Positions 7,107 through 17,034 are shown, numbered from the stretch's first letter. The stretch: 64,000 nt of DNA from Gammaproteobacteria bacterium (GCA_020846135.1 JADLEK010000008.1:1-64000); one strand, 5' to 3'. The notes: generated by a model from the letters alone, not told the origin. Translations and numbers: made by a program.

Positions 7107-9227
7107 TCAATTCCCCCGACTGATCCACACCTCAGCGCTAGCCGTCTGACCGACCTGATCCAGCACCGTAATCCGCGCCAGACCTTCGCCATCCGGCAAC
7201 CAGAATGCCTCCCGCCGCCAGCCCACTGCCGCCAGCGGCTGGCCGTTTACCAACCAGCGCAAGGGTTTAACTCCGCCTTTCGCCGCCAACGGCAATTCGG
7301 CCAGTGCGCCGCCCTGAGCGGGCAGTTCTACCGTTGAACCCGCCACCGGAAAGGTGATGCTCAGCGGCGGAACGCCGGCGACATGGAGCGCGACGCGGTT
7401 GGGGTGGAAATAGCGCAGTCGCTCCGGCAACTGTTCCCGACTGACCTGCAGGACGCCGGCAGGCGGCGCAGCGGATCGGCGAGCGACCGGCTCCGGCAGC
7501 AGATCGAAGACCCGGAATAGCAGCGGCGCGGCGGTATTGCGCCCGTAATGACCTGGACTGGGCGAACCATCCGGGCGACCGACCCAGATCCCGACCGTGT
7601 AATCGTCGTCAAAGCCCAGCGCCCAGGCATCGCGGAACCCGTAGGACGTGCCGGTTTTATAGGCAATGGCTCGGGGTCGGGCCAGGCTGCCGGCCGTCGG
7701 GATATTTTGCGGCGGTGGAGCGCTGCGCAGAATCTCGCTCAGATACCAGCAGGCCGTATCGCTTAACAAGGATCGGTCCGGCTCCTCCGGATCGTCGGGG
7801 CTAAATCGCAATGGCGCAATTTGGCCGCCGGTGGCGATGCCGGCATATAACGTGGTCAGCTCCTCCAGAGTCATCCCCACCCCACCCAGCACCAGCGGCA
7901 AGCCCGGTTGTGGATGAGATGCGCTCCAGTGCAGCGGCAGTCCGGCTTCGCGTAACCGCGCCGCAACCCGCCCCGGTCCCACCTGTTTCAGCACCGCCAC
8001 CGCCGGGATATTCAATGACTGTTGCAACGCCTCGCGCACTGTCAGTTGTCCGGCAAAGGTGTTGTAAAAATTGGTGGGGCTGTAATGGCCAAACCGGGTG
8101 GGCGCATCGTCCAGCAAAGTTTCGGGATGAATCAGCAAATCGTCGAAGCCGAAACCGTATACCAGCGGCTTGAGCGCCGACCCCGGCGAGCGGATCGCCC
8201 GGGTCATATCGACCTGCCCGGCGCGGCGCGGATCGAAGAAATCGCTGGCCCCCAGATAAGCCAGCACCCGCCGGTCGCGATGGGCGACGACCAGCGCAGC
8301 CATGCTACTGTGCGGTTCCAGCCCGCTCTGCTGTTGCCGGGCCAGCGTTTCCAGATTCTGCTGCAAACTCCGGTCAATGAAAGTGCGATGGTCGGTCGCC
8401 TCCGGGCGCAGCTTGCGCAACCGGTCGGCCAGATGCGGGGCCAGAAAGGGCAGGGAATGCCGGCGCATCGGCAATGGCTCCTGACGGGCTTCGGCGACCT
8501 GCCGCTCGCTCAGTACGCCCAGTTGAGCCATTCGCGCCAGCACTTTGTCGCGGGCCGCCCGCGCCCGGTCGGGAAAGCGATCCGGACGCAGTCGGGAGGG
8601 CGCTTGGGGTAAAACCACCAATAGCGCTGCTTCCGCCGCAGTCAGCCGGATCGGTTCCTTGCCAAACCAGGCCAGCGCCGCCGCCCGCACCCCTTCCAGA
8701 TTGCCGCCATAAGGGGCCAGGGTCAGGTAAAAATCGAGAATCTCGTCCTTGCTATGGCGCCGCTCCAGTTGCAGGGCGCGGAGCATTTCGCCGAACTTGC
8801 CGGCCAGAGTGCGCGGATGCGGCTCCAGCAGGCGGGCGGTCTGCATGGTCAGGGTCGAAGCGCCCGAAACGATCCGGCCGTGTGTCAGCCACTGTCCCAG
8901 CGCCCGGCTCACCGCCAGCGGATCAACGCCGGGATGGGTTGCAAAGCGCTGATCTTCATAGGCCAGTAGCATTTGCACATACAGCGGATCGACCTCAGCC
9001 ACCCGCGCTGGCAACCGCCAGGTTCCCTGAGCGGTGCTGAAACCCCGCAGGATGCGACCCTGACTGTCCAGCGTCCGCGCCGAGGTGTGCTGGGCGCGAT
9101 CCAGCAGCGGCTGGTTCAGGCGATCCAGCGCCAGCCTGGTCAGGATCAGTAGCCCGATCAAGGCCAACCCGATGTAGATTGACCGGCGATGGGCCGCGAA
9201 TAAACCGGTTGAGAAAAGGTTCAGCAT
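7107..9227 (-). CDS. pbpC: Penicillin-binding protein 1C (bifunctional transglycosylase/transpeptidase)
   Basis: This is an inner-membrane peptidoglycan synthase of about 706 residues. A single TM helix (IGLALIGLLILTRLAL) is followed by a GT51 transglycosylase domain with the motifs YEDQRFATHPGVD and SGASTLTMQ. The transpeptidase domain carries the SxxK motif (GSALKP), an SxN (SLN) and KTGTS. The C-terminal beta domain (PLSITFPVAGSTVELP region) is typical of the PbpC subfamily. ATG 9227 is preferred over an in-frame TTG at 9275 because it gives a short cytoplasmic tail before the TM helix. It probably forms a transcription unit with the macrodomain-like gene. Confidence 0.93.
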   Translation of the reverse strand: MLNLFSTGLFAAHRRSIYIGLALIGLLILTRLALDRLNQPLLDRAQHTSARTLDSQGRILRGFSTAQGTWRLPARVAEVDPLYVQMLLAYEDQRFATHPGVDPLAVSRALGQWLTHGRIVSGASTLTMQTARLLEPHPRTLAGKFGEMLRALQLERRHSKDEILDFYLTLAPYGGNLEGVRAAALAWFGKEPIRLTAAEAALLVVLPQAPSRLRPDRFPDRARAARDKVLARMAQLGVLSERQVAEARQEPLPMRRHSLPFLAPHLADRLRKLRPEATDHRTFIDRSLQQNLETLARQQQSGLEPHSSMAALVVAHRDRRVLAYLGASDFFDPRRAGQVDMTRAIRSPGSALKPLVYGFGFDDLLIHPETLLDDAPTRFGHYSPTNFYNTFAGQLTVREALQQSLNIPAVAVLKQVGPGRVAARLREAGLPLHWSASHPQPGLPLVLGGVGMTLEELTTLYAGIATGGQIAPLRFSPDDPEEPDRSLLSDTACWYLSEILRSAPPPQNIPTAGSLARPRAIAYKTGTSYGFRDAWALGFDDDYTVGIWVGRPDGSPSPGHYGRNTAAPLLFRVFDLLPEPVARRSAAPPAGVLQVSREQLPERLRYFHPNRVALHVAGVPPLSITFPVAGSTVELPAQGGALAELPLAAKGGVKPLRWLVNGQPLAAVGWRREAFWLPDGEGLARITVLDQVGQTASAEVWISRGN

Positions 9228-9496
9228 GAGAATTTTCGAAAGTGGACTTCGACTTGATGATTTTCCAACACGCAACTGTCTTTATCCGGCGTCCCGCTGA
9301 CGACGGCAGCGCATGATAGCCGCGCATCCGCCACCAGTGGCAATCACCGCAGGAGGGTCTATCTTGAAATGGCCTTCAGGGAGGAAGGAACGGGTTAAAG
9401 GGCGGTCATCATCGCCTGCCCCCGGCCGGTGGCGGGTGGTTCGCCGGATTTCGTTTGCAGAATCACGATCACTGAGAAACAGCCGAGAAATAGCCG

Positions 9497-10363
9497 ATGA
9501 AACGCAACATCTTTCGAGGGTGCTGGTACTGGCCGTGGCGTCCGTGGGTAACTCTGGCAGCGGCGTTGCTGTACGGTTTCAGTGCGCTGGCGCAAGCCAC
9601 ATCGCTGCCAGAGCCGGCGGCCTTGCAGCAGATCCTCCAGCAACCGCCCCAAACGGTCCAGGTGGTGGAACCGCATTTGAGTACGCAGGGGCAGCAAACC
9701 CGGGTGGACTATCGGGGCTGGCCCGCTGAACCGGTGCTGGATGCGGTATTGGGCCGGGACTGGCGCACTGCCGGCCAGGAGATCGAATTTCGGGCGCTGG
9801 ATGGGTATGTGTCGCGCATCCCGGTTGAACGGTTCACGCGCTACCGGGCTTACCTGGTGTTCGAACGGATAGGGCAGCCGGCCTTCACCGTCGACAATCT
9901 GATCCAGAATCAGAAAAACGTGCCTTTGGGACCGTACTACCTGGTTTGGGACAATATCCAAGCGCCGGAATTGGTCGCTGATGGTGGGACTTATTGGCCG
10001 TATCAGGCGGCGCAAATCCGGCTATCGGTTCCTCGCCTGGAGGCGTTACTTCCCGGACCTCTGGCGGAACGCTACGCCCCGGCCGCGGCTGACGCGCAGA
10101 AGTATTGCCTGAGCTGTCACCAGATCAACGGGTTTGGCGGCGAGAAATGGCCGGGCAATTTAGCGCAGCAGGTCCAGGGACTTGAGGACCGCGATTTTCT
10201 GCGTTGGGTGCTGGAACCGAGCCGGGTGAAACCCGGTACGACCATGCCGCCCTTGCTGGAGGGTCAACCCCCGGCGAAGCGTGAGGCGCTGGCGAAGCGC
10301 TTGCTGGAATACTTGAAGGCGGTGCCGGTGGCTTCGCCCTCCGCTGAGGGCAAGACCAATTAA
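9497..10363 (+). CDS. Periplasmic c-type cytochrome
   Basis: This is a 288-residue secreted protein with an N-terminal signal segment (TLAAALLYGFSALAQA). The C-terminal domain holds one haem c site, CLSCH (Cys204, Cys207, His208), and a likely axial Met in GTTMPPL about 40 residues later. The N-terminal 190 residues form an extra domain without haem motifs that I do not recognise. It may bind a partner enzyme or be a sensor-like extension. It is monocistronic as far as visible, between the divergent pbpC and glyQ. Electron transfer in the periplasm is the safe assignment. Confidence 0.85.
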   Translation: MKRNIFRGCWYWPWRPWVTLAAALLYGFSALAQATSLPEPAALQQILQQPPQTVQVVEPHLSTQGQQTRVDYRGWPAEPVLDAVLGRDWRTAGQEIEFRALDGYVSRIPVERFTRYRAYLVFERIGQPAFTVDNLIQNQKNVPLGPYYLVWDNIQAPELVADGGTYWPYQAAQIRLSVPRLEALLPGPLAERYAPAAADAQKYCLSCHQINGFGGEKWPGNLAQQVQGLEDRDFLRWVLEPSRVKPGTTMPPLLEGQPPAKREALAKRLLEYLKAVPVASPSAEGKTN

Positions 10364-10412
10364 CCGGATGACCGGATGAAGTGATTAAGCTGATCCGCTT
10401 AACAGGAGAGCG

Positions 10413-10445
10413 ATGAATCCGCTTCCATTGCCGGGTTATACTTGA
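10413..10445 (+). other. Possible 10-residue leader ORF upstream of glyQ
   Basis: ATG at 10413 with a strong AGGAG site just upstream (10404-10408) opens a frame encoding MNPLPLPGYT and stops at 10443-10445, 34 bases before glyQ. It contains one Gly codon and overlaps a TATACT hexamer (10437-10442). Either reading could be fortuitous. If translated it could influence glyQS expression. Confidence 0.25.
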
Positions 10446-10479
10446 ACCTTGATTTTACCGTCCGCTTTTGGAGGCGTCA

Positions 10480-11424
10480 GTGCGCGATGTGTCGACTTTC
10501 CAGGGTCTGATCCTGGCCTTGCAGACTTACTGGGCAGAACAGGGCTGCGTGCTGCTGCAACCCTACGATATGGAAGTGGGCGCGGGAACCTTTCATCCCG
10601 CGACGTTCCTCCGCTCCATCGGCCCCGAACCGTGGAGCGCCGCCTATGTGCAACCGTCGCGCCGTCCCACGGATGGCCGCTACGGCGACAATCCCAACCG
10701 CCTGCAACATTATTACCAGTATCAGGTGGTGATTAAGCCGTCGCCGCTGGACTTGCAGGAACTCTATCTCGGTTCGCTGAAATATCTCGGCCTCGATCCG
10801 CTGATTCACGACATCCGTTTTGTCGAGGACAACTGGGAATCGCCGACTCTCGGCGCCTGGGGGCTGGGCTGGGAAGTGTGGCTGAACGGGATGGAAATTA
10901 CCCAGTTCACCTATTTCCAGCAGGTCGGCGGGCTGGATTGCAAACCGGTGACCGGTGAAATCACCTATGGCCTGGAGCGGATCGCGATGTATCTGCAAGG
11001 GGTGGAAAGCGTCTTCGATCTGATCTGGACGGATGGACCGCTGGGCCGGGTGACTTACGGCGACGTGTTTCACCAGAATGAAGTCGAGATGTCCACCTAT
11101 AACTTTGAACACGCCGACACCACGTCGCTGCAGGTCTGGTTCGACACCTGCGAGACGGAGAGCAAACGGCTGATCGAGCTGGGCCTGCCGCTGCCTGGCT
11201 ATGAAATGGTCTTGAAAGCCTCTCATACCTTCAACCTGCTGGATGCCCGCAAAGCGATCTCGGTCACCGAGCGTCAACGCTATATTCTGCGGGTTCGCAC
11301 CCTGGCGCGAGCGGTCGCCCAAGCCTATTACGACGCCCGCGCGGCGCGTGGTTTCCCGATGTGCGCCCGGTCAGCGGCAGCACAGCAGCCCACCACTATC
11401 CAGGAGGCGGCGGCTCATGTCTGA
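10480..11424 (+). CDS. glyQ: Glycyl-tRNA synthetase alpha subunit
   Basis: This is the catalytic subunit of the heterotetrameric (alpha2-beta2) bacterial GlyRS, which charges tRNA-Gly. At 314 residues it is close to the E. coli protein (303). Near-identical family segments include [48 protein letters not shown] and [14 protein letters not shown]. The start is GTG 10480: a GGAGG ribosome-binding site at 10470-10474 points to it rather than to the in-frame TTG at 10468. It overlaps glyS by 8 bases, which indicates translational coupling. Confidence 0.97.
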   Translation: MRDVSTFQGLILALQTYWAEQGCVLLQPYDMEVGAGTFHPATFLRSIGPEPWSAAYVQPSRRPTDGRYGDNPNRLQHYYQYQVVIKPSPLDLQELYLGSLKYLGLDPLIHDIRFVEDNWESPTLGAWGLGWEVWLNGMEITQFTYFQQVGGLDCKPVTGEITYGLERIAMYLQGVESVFDLIWTDGPLGRVTYGDVFHQNEVEMSTYNFEHADTTSLQVWFDTCETESKRLIELGLPLPGYEMVLKASHTFNLLDARKAISVTERQRYILRVRTLARAVAQAYYDARAARGFPMCARSAAAQQPTTIQEAAAHV

Positions 11425-13492
11425 CGCGCGCGATCTGCTGATTGAAATCGGTACCGAGGAATTGCCGCCCAAGGCGCTGTCCACCTTGTCACTGGCCTTT
11501 GAGCAGGGCATTCAGAGCGGTCTGGAAAAAGCCGGGTTGCCCGGTAACAATCTGCGCCGTTTCGCCACTCCACGCCGGTTAGCGGTACTGATTGAAAATT
11601 TGCCGACCCGTCAGCCCAACCGCCAGCTTGAGCGGCGAGGTCCGGCAGTCAGCGCCGCCTTTGGCCCGGATGGAACGCCGACCAAGGCGGCGGAAGGTTT
11701 CGCCCGCTCCTGCGGGGTGGCCGTGGCCGATTTGCACCGGCAGGAAACCGACAAGGGCGCATGGCTGGTCCATGTCAGCCTCGAACCGGGTGCGCCCACC
11801 GCCGATCTGATTCCCGGCATCGTGATCAATGCGCTCGCCGGGCTGCCGATTCCCAAGCGGATGCGCTGGGGCGACCGCGATGATGAATTTGTCCGGCCAG
11901 TGCATTGGGCGGTGCTGCTGTTTGGCGATGAAGTGATTCCGGCGACGATTCTCGGCGTCCAGACCGGGCGCACCACCCACGGTCACCGGTTCCATTGTCC
12001 GCAACCGATCCCGATCACGGCGCCTGCCGACTATCCCCGGCAACTGGCCGAAACCGGCAAGGTCATTGCCGACTTCAACGGGCGCCGCGCTGTGGTTCAC
12101 GCTCAGGTCGAAGCGGCGGCGATGGACTTGGGCGGGGTCGCGGTGATCCAGCCGGAATTGCTGGACGAAGTGACCGCGCTGGTGGAATGGCCGGTCGCGC
12201 AGGCTGGCAATTTCGAGCGGCGCTTTCTGGATGTGCCTGCCGAGGCGCTGATCAGCACCATGCAGGATCACCAGCGCTATTTTCCGGTGGTGGACGGGCA
12301 TGGCCGGCTGTTGCCACACTTTATTACGATGACCAACCTGGTCAGCCGCGATCCGGCGCAGGTACGGGCGGGTAACGAGCGGGTGATCCGCCCCCGGTTC
12401 AGCGACGCTGAATTTTTCTGGAATCTGGACCGCAAGCAACCGCTGGCGGCACGGCAGGAAAGCCTCAAGCACGTCGTTTTCCAGCAACGGCTGGGCACGG
12501 TTGCCGACAAGAGCGAGCGAGTCGCGGCGCTGGCCCGGTTTATCGCGACGCAAAGTCATGGACAACCGGACTGGGCGGATCGAGCGGCGCGGCTGGCCAA
12601 ATGCGATCTGATGACCCAAATGGTGCAGGAATTTCCCGAATTGCAGGGGATCATGGGCCGTTACTGCGCCCAACATGACCGGGAAGCGCCCGAAGTGGCG
12701 CAAGCGCTGGAAGAACAGTATTTGCCACGATTCGCCGGTGACCGGTTACCCGCGACCGCCACAGGTCAGACGTTAGCGCTGGCGGATCGGCTGGATACCC
12801 TGATGGGCATCTTCGCCATCGGCCAGCCGCCCACTGGAACCAAGGATCCGTTTGCTTTGCGCCGGGCTGCCTTGGGCGTAGTGCGGATTCTGATTGAGGG
12901 TGAGCTGAACCTGGATTTGATTCAGACGCTGGAGCGGGCTGCGTCCGGTTTTGACGCAGCGATCCGCGCTGAAAACGTGATCGAAAATGTCTTTGAGTTC
13001 CTCCTGGATCGGCTGCGCAGCTATTATCTGGATCAGGGAATCCGACCGGATACGTTTGATGCGGTGCTGGAATGCCGCCCGACCCGGCCGCTGGATTTCG
13101 ACCGGCGAGTGCGTGCGGTCAGCGCGTTTCGGGAATTGCCGGAGGCCGCCAGTCTCGCTGCCGCCAACAAGCGGATCCGCAATATCCTTAAAAAAGTGGA
13201 AACCGTGTTGCCATTCGAGGTGCGCCCCGACCTGCTAATGGAAGACGAAGAACAGGCGCTGGCGGGACGGCTGGTTGAGCTATCGTCGGAAGTGATTCCG
13301 CTGATGGAAGCGGGTCTTTACGGTGAAGCCTTAACCCGGCTGGCTTTGTTGCGCGAACCGGTGGATGCCTTTTTTGACCGGGTGCTGGTGATGGCCAAGG
13401 ATGTGGCGGTGCGCGATAACCGCATCGCCCTGCTGAACGAACTCGGTAGCCTGTTCCTGCGGGTCGCGGATTTCTCGCGCTTGCAGGATTGA
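11417..13492 (+). CDS. glyS: Glycyl-tRNA synthetase beta subunit
   Basis: This is the tRNA-binding beta subunit that pairs with GlyQ. It has 691 residues (E. coli 689). The start [21 protein letters not shown] matches the family, and ATG 11417 has an AGGAGG site 9 bases upstream. The body contains the B3/B4-like region ([17 protein letters not shown]), an HD-domain-like stretch and the C-terminal anticodon-binding helices ending DFSRLQD. The glyQ-glyS-gmhB-plsC order matches the origin-proximal cluster of Pseudomonas genomes, where plsC is followed by gyrB; here that link is lost. Confidence 0.97.
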   Translation: MSDARDLLIEIGTEELPPKALSTLSLAFEQGIQSGLEKAGLPGNNLRRFATPRRLAVLIENLPTRQPNRQLERRGPAVSAAFGPDGTPTKAAEGFARSCGVAVADLHRQETDKGAWLVHVSLEPGAPTADLIPGIVINALAGLPIPKRMRWGDRDDEFVRPVHWAVLLFGDEVIPATILGVQTGRTTHGHRFHCPQPIPITAPADYPRQLAETGKVIADFNGRRAVVHAQVEAAAMDLGGVAVIQPELLDEVTALVEWPVAQAGNFERRFLDVPAEALISTMQDHQRYFPVVDGHGRLLPHFITMTNLVSRDPAQVRAGNERVIRPRFSDAEFFWNLDRKQPLAARQESLKHVVFQQRLGTVADKSERVAALARFIATQSHGQPDWADRAARLAKCDLMTQMVQEFPELQGIMGRYCAQHDREAPEVAQALEEQYLPRFAGDRLPATATGQTLALADRLDTLMGIFAIGQPPTGTKDPFALRRAALGVVRILIEGELNLDLIQTLERAASGFDAAIRAENVIENVFEFLLDRLRSYYLDQGIRPDTFDAVLECRPTRPLDFDRRVRAVSAFRELPEAASLAAANKRIRNILKKVETVLPFEVRPDLLMEDEEQALAGRLVELSSEVIPLMEAGLYGEALTRLALLREPVDAFFDRVLVMAKDVAVRDNRIALLNELGSLFLRVADFSRLQD

Positions 13493-13506
13493 TCTGCTGG
13501 TTTCAT

Positions 13507-13522
13507 GGTTTCACGTGGAACA
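13507..13522. other. parS-like palindrome 1
   Basis: GGTTTCACGTGGAACA sits in the glyS-gmhB spacer. The core GTTTCACGTGGAAC matches the bacterial ParB-binding parS consensus (TGTTYCACGTGRAACA) at all central positions, with one broken base pair. It is one of two copies 47 bases apart. Confidence 0.7.
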
Positions 13523-13553
13523 TTGACCGGCGGCGCCGGTTTCACGGATTCAT

Positions 13554-13569
13554 GGTTTCACGTGGAACA
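13554..13569. other. parS-like palindrome 2
   Basis: This is a second copy identical to the 16-mer at 13507-13522. The flanks are also alike (TTCATGGTTTCACGTGGAACAT with GACC after), so the pair is a short direct repeat of about 47 bases. Both lie outside coding sequence. Confidence 0.7.
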
Positions 13570-13599
13570 TCGACCAAGACCAAATCCAACCGGTTTGAT

Positions 13600-13615
13600 G
13601 GTTTCACATGAAGCA
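13600..13615. other. Degenerate parS-like palindrome 3
   Basis: GGTTTCACATGAAGCA differs from the parS consensus at two or three positions. It follows the two strong sites within 50 bases and precedes gmhB by 35 bases. It may be a weak or decayed site. Confidence 0.4.
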
Positions 13616-13650
13616 CTCCTTCCGAATATTGTGCAGCAAACCCAATCTCC

Positions 13651-14193
13651 ATGAAATTGATCATTTTGGACCGCGACGGCGTCATCAATCAGGATTCCGA
13701 TGACTACATCAAATCGCCGGATGAATGGATTCCGTTGCCCGGCAGTCTGGAAGCCATCGCCCGGCTCAATCATGCCGGCTATCGGGTGGTGGTCGCCACT
13801 AACCAGTCCGGTGTGGGTCGGGGATTTTTTGATCTGGAAATGCTGAACCTGATCCACAAGAAAATGCACCGACTGACTCAGGATGCGGGTGGGCAAATTG
13901 ACGCGGTGTTTTTCTGTCCGGATGTGGATGAGGCAAATCCCTTCCGCAAGCCCAATCCCGGCATGTTGCTGGAAATCAACCGACGGTTGAAATGCACGTT
14001 GCAAGGAGTGCCGGTGGTTGGCGACAGCGTCCGCGACATCCGGGCGGCCCGGGCGGCTAACGCCTGGCCGTTGCTGGTTCGAACCGGCAACGGCACGGCT
14101 ACAATCGAGCGGGAGGCGGAAGTCTGCGCCAATGTGCTGATCTTCAATGATCTGTCGGCAGCGACCGATTATCTGATCGCTAATCATCAATAA
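13651..14193 (+). CDS. gmhB: GmhB-type HAD phosphatase lacking the zinc site
   Basis: This is a HAD-superfamily phosphatase of 180 residues, predicted to remove the 7-phosphate of D-glycero-D-manno-heptose 1,7-bisphosphate for LPS core synthesis. The catalytic motif DRDGVIN gives nucleophile Asp7 and acid Asp9; ATNQSG is motif II and VGDSVRDI motif IV. Most GmhB proteins have a zinc loop with one Cys-x-His and a CxC before RKPxPGM. Here only Cys89 remains in CPDVDEANPFRKPNPGM; the His and the CxC are gone. The substrate preference could therefore differ. The position after glyS and before plsC matches the Pseudomonas cluster. Confidence 0.85.
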   Translation: MKLIILDRDGVINQDSDDYIKSPDEWIPLPGSLEAIARLNHAGYRVVVATNQSGVGRGFFDLEMLNLIHKKMHRLTQDAGGQIDAVFFCPDVDEANPFRKPNPGMLLEINRRLKCTLQGVPVVGDSVRDIRAARAANAWPLLVRTGNGTATIEREAEVCANVLIFNDLSAATDYLIANHQ

Positions 14194-14212
14194 TCCCTCA
14201 TCCTGTTACCCA

Positions 14213-14977
14213 ATGTCCGCGCCAACCGACGCTGTCGAAACGCTCACTCCGACGCTGTTAGGCCGCTCCCTGCTATTTTCACTGGGCATGATTGCTGCAA
14301 CCGGGGTAGTGGCGTTGGCGCTAGTGTTGAATTTCGCCCAACCTTTTTCCCGACGCTACCGTATTTCCCGCTACTGGAGCCGATTCAATCTCTGGTGGTT
14401 ATGGGTGACCTGTCGGATCGACTACCAGATCAGCGGCGCGGAGCATCTTCCGGATCGGCCAGTGATCATCATGGCCAAGCATCAGTCCACTTGGGAAACG
14501 ATGTTCCTGCATCAGTACCTGCCGCCAGTGGCGTGGGTCATCAAGCGCGAACTGTTGTGGCTGCCATTCTTCGGTTGGGGTTTGGCACTGTTACGGCCGA
14601 TTGCGATTAACCGCCGGGCGGGCGCTTCGGCGATGAAGCAGGTCATTCGGCAGGGCGTGAAACATCTGCGGCAGGGGCAATGGGTGCTGATTTTTCCGCA
14701 AGGGACCCGGGTTGCGCCGGGCGTTCGCCAACGCTACGGGATGGGCGGCGCGGTATTGGCGACCCATACCGGCTGCCCGATTTTGCCAGTTGCGCTCAAT
14801 GCCGGCGAGTTCTGGCCGCGTGGCGGGTTTCTGAAACGACCGGGGACGATTCAAGTGGCGTTCGGCCCCCTGATCGAGAGCGAGGGCCGTTCAGCTCAGG
14901 AATTAAATCAGCAGGTGGAGGAATGGATCGAAACGACGATGACCCGGATCAACGCCGTTGCCCCGCAAGCGCGGTGA
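14213..14977 (+). CDS. 1-acyl-glycerol-3-phosphate acyltransferase family protein
   Basis: This is a membrane acyltransferase of 254 residues in the PlsC family, acylating lysophosphatidic acid or a related acceptor. An N-terminal TM helix (SLGMIAATGVVALALVL) precedes the acyltransferase block. Motif I reads KHQSTWE, with Glu in place of the usual Asp of HX4D, as in the Pseudomonas LptA homologues beside gmhB. Motif III is FPQGTR in place of FPEGTR. It starts 19 bases after gmhB and is probably in the same operon as glyQ-glyS-gmhB. Confidence 0.9.
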   Translation: MSAPTDAVETLTPTLLGRSLLFSLGMIAATGVVALALVLNFAQPFSRRYRISRYWSRFNLWWLWVTCRIDYQISGAEHLPDRPVIIMAKHQSTWETMFLHQYLPPVAWVIKRELLWLPFFGWGLALLRPIAINRRAGASAMKQVIRQGVKHLRQGQWVLIFPQGTRVAPGVRQRYGMGGAVLATHTGCPILPVALNAGEFWPRGGFLKRPGTIQVAFGPLIESEGRSAQELNQQVEEWIETTMTRINAVAPQAR

Positions 14978-15116
14978 TGAAACGGGGGCGGGTCGGCTGA
15001 CCTCCCGACTGCCCGACACGGGGTCGATCAGTCGCGGGAAGATTGGCCGTTGAGCGGCGTAGATCGGCATTTTGCCGTCCGAATCAGTTCACGCCTTGCC
15101 TGGTGACCGCACTTCG

Positions 15117-16058
15117 TCAGGCCACCACTTTTTTCAGGTCTTCCCGCCGGGACTGGGCGACCAGCGCTGCAACTGCACAGGACGCCAGTCGAGTGGTGAC
15201 CGAATCGGCGCGGCTGGTCAGGATGATGGGGACGCGGGCACCCAGGACGATGCCTGCGGCGTCGGCCTCAGCCAGGAAGGACAGGCTCTTGGCCAGCATA
15301 TTGCCCGCTTCCAGATCCGGCACCACCAGAATATCGGCCATCCCTGCGACCGGCGAGGCGATATGCTTGATCTGCGCAGCGTTGAGGTTAATCGCGTTAT
15401 CCAGCGCCAGCGGTCCGTCAAGGATACCGCCGGTGATCTGGCCCCGGTCAGCCATCTTGCACAGAGCGGCGGCTTCGACCGTAGATTGAATCTTGGGATT
15501 GATTGTTTCCACTGCGGATAAAATTCCGACCTTGGGCTGCTTGAACCCCAGCGCTATCGCTAGATCAATGGCGTTTTGAATGATGTGTTGTTTGTCTTCC
15601 AGGGTCGGGAAGATGTTGATCGCGGCATCGGTGACGATCACCGGGCGATCCAGGGCCGGCACATCCATGATGAAGGCGTGGCTGATCCGCCGCTCGGTGC
15701 GCAAACCGGTGGCCGTCCGTACTACCGCCCCCATCAACTCGTCGGTATGCAGGCTGCCTTTCATCAGCATTTCGGCTTTACCCTCGCGCGCCAGTTGCAC
15801 CGCCATATCGGCGGCGGCATGGCTGTGCGGAACATCAACGATTTCATAGCCGGCGATGTTGATCTGGAATTGCGCGGCGATGGCTTCGATCCTGGCGCGG
15901 GGACCGACCAAGATCGGTCTCAGAATACCCAGTTCAGCCGCTTCGATCGCGCCTTTGAGCGAACTCTCATCGCAAGGATGCGCGACGGCGGTCGGTACCG
16001 GGGGCAGGGCTTTGCAGCGGGCGATCAGCTCGTTATATTTTTCGTGCTTGGGATTCAT
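15117..16058 (-). CDS. Phosphate acetyl/butyryltransferase family enzyme
   Basis: This is a 313-residue enzyme of the Pta/Ptb family, which transfers acyl groups between CoA and phosphate. Family segments seen include LMKGSLHTDELMGAVV, RRISHAFIMDVP, VTDAAINIFP, GPLALDNAIN and ADILVVPDLEAGNML. The length and the missing N-terminal DRTGG-like domain fit the short Ptb form that is also found fused to enoyl-CoA hydratase domains in some bacteria. ATG 16058 has a GAGGAG site 8 bases upstream. The neighbours give no clear pathway; an acetate kinase partner would be expected and is not in the window. Confidence 0.88.
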   Translation of the reverse strand: MNPKHEKYNELIARCKALPPVPTAVAHPCDESSLKGAIEAAELGILRPILVGPRARIEAIAAQFQINIAGYEIVDVPHSHAAADMAVQLAREGKAEMLMKGSLHTDELMGAVVRTATGLRTERRISHAFIMDVPALDRPVIVTDAAINIFPTLEDKQHIIQNAIDLAIALGFKQPKVGILSAVETINPKIQSTVEAAALCKMADRGQITGGILDGPLALDNAINLNAAQIKHIASPVAGMADILVVPDLEAGNMLAKSLSFLAEADAAGIVLGARVPIILTSRADSVTTRLASCAVAALVAQSRREDLKKVVA

Positions 16059-16073
16059 AAACAAGACTCCTCG

Positions 16074-16763
16074 TTAAGTCAGTTTGAGTGGGGATGGTTT
16101 CATGATTTTCGCTTGTTGGTGAGTTGAAACGGGTAACCCGCGCAGCCGCTCCTCGGGGGTGAAACGCTGGAACACTTCCTCAGGCGGTAACTGGCTGAGA
16201 AAGGCTTGCCGTTCTTCCGCTGTCATGCTGCCCAAAAATTGTAGGTGGGTTTCGTGAATAAATTCTTCCATCGTGTAGGCCACGTTTGGTTCCTCCAAGG
16301 CATAGGCCAAGTACAGTTGCCGCAGCAGTTCCCGGGCGCCCGGTCGGGGCCAGGCATAATGCGCCGCCCCATGCCGGATCCGATCATGCTGGGTACTGAA
16401 TAATTCCCAGGCGGCGTTGCGTGGGTGGGGGGTTCAATGGTGTTGAGGACAATCAGCCGGATCGTCGGCGTTCCCCATGTCAAATCGTAGACTCCCGGCT
16501 AGTTCATCTAGCGCCCAGTCGTCCAGTGCTTCCTGTTTGGACTTGTAGGTCAGCAGGTTATGGGCGCGGAGCTGCTCCAGTCCATCGTGCAGGTCCTGCG
16601 CTGATCCGCCGGGCGCAGTCTGTTCGATGATCACCACATCCAGCAGTTGCCGTTGCAGGGCCAGGTCTTTTTCCAGCTCCACCCGCCAGGGGGTGCCACT
16701 GAACAGGTCGGTCAGGGTAATGCCAAACAGCCGATGCCACTATTGAAGCCGATCCGGGGTCAT
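16074..16763 (-). pseudogene. Decayed Rpn-like (PD-(D/E)XK) gene
   Basis: The minus strand can be read as one protein only across several lesions. ATG 16763 begins MTPDRLQ, then an in-frame TAG (16740-16742), then WHRLFGITLTDLFSGTPWRVELEKDLALQRQLLDVV in two stretches ending at DELAG near 16498. There an internal deletion joins it out of frame to a segment reading YDLTWGTPTIRLIVLN. A third lesion is one extra base in the six-G run at 16427-16432, after which the frame gives LYLAYALEEPNVAYTMEEF and RQAFLSQLPPEEVFQRF. This resembles the Rpn/transposase-like nuclease families with C-terminal EERLRGL repeats. It is inactive as a full protein. The last 78 codons stay open and could still be translated. 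Confidence 0.75.
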
Positions 16764-17034
16764 GGACAATGCTCCGTGAGAGGGGCGGAATTTTAACCCT
16801 GAATCGGGTTAGGGATCATTATCCGCCTTGACCCTTCCAAACCGACTGCAAGTCCTTTGCGATCAGGCCAAGCGCCTTCATAGTTACGCCTCAACCAACA
16901 GATAGCAACCAAGGCATTCCAGGTGAAAATCGGCGAAGCAGGTACTACGGTTAGAAGCAAAGGTAAGGATTCGCTGTTCGAGAACCCACACCAGGTGTAT
17001 TCACGTCTGATCCTTTTAAGGAGCGCTGATCATC

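Noticed and set aside
10477..11322. Long minus-strand frame across glyQ
   Set aside because: Shadow of the highly conserved glyQ coding sequence.
11579..12703. 374-codon minus-strand frame across glyS
   Set aside because: Shadow frame; glyS is intact and conserved on the plus strand.
16764..17034. Possible manganese (yybP-ykoY) riboswitch upstream of the TerC-type gene
   Set aside because: TerC-family genes often carry one, but the expected conserved loop sequences are not present in this leader.
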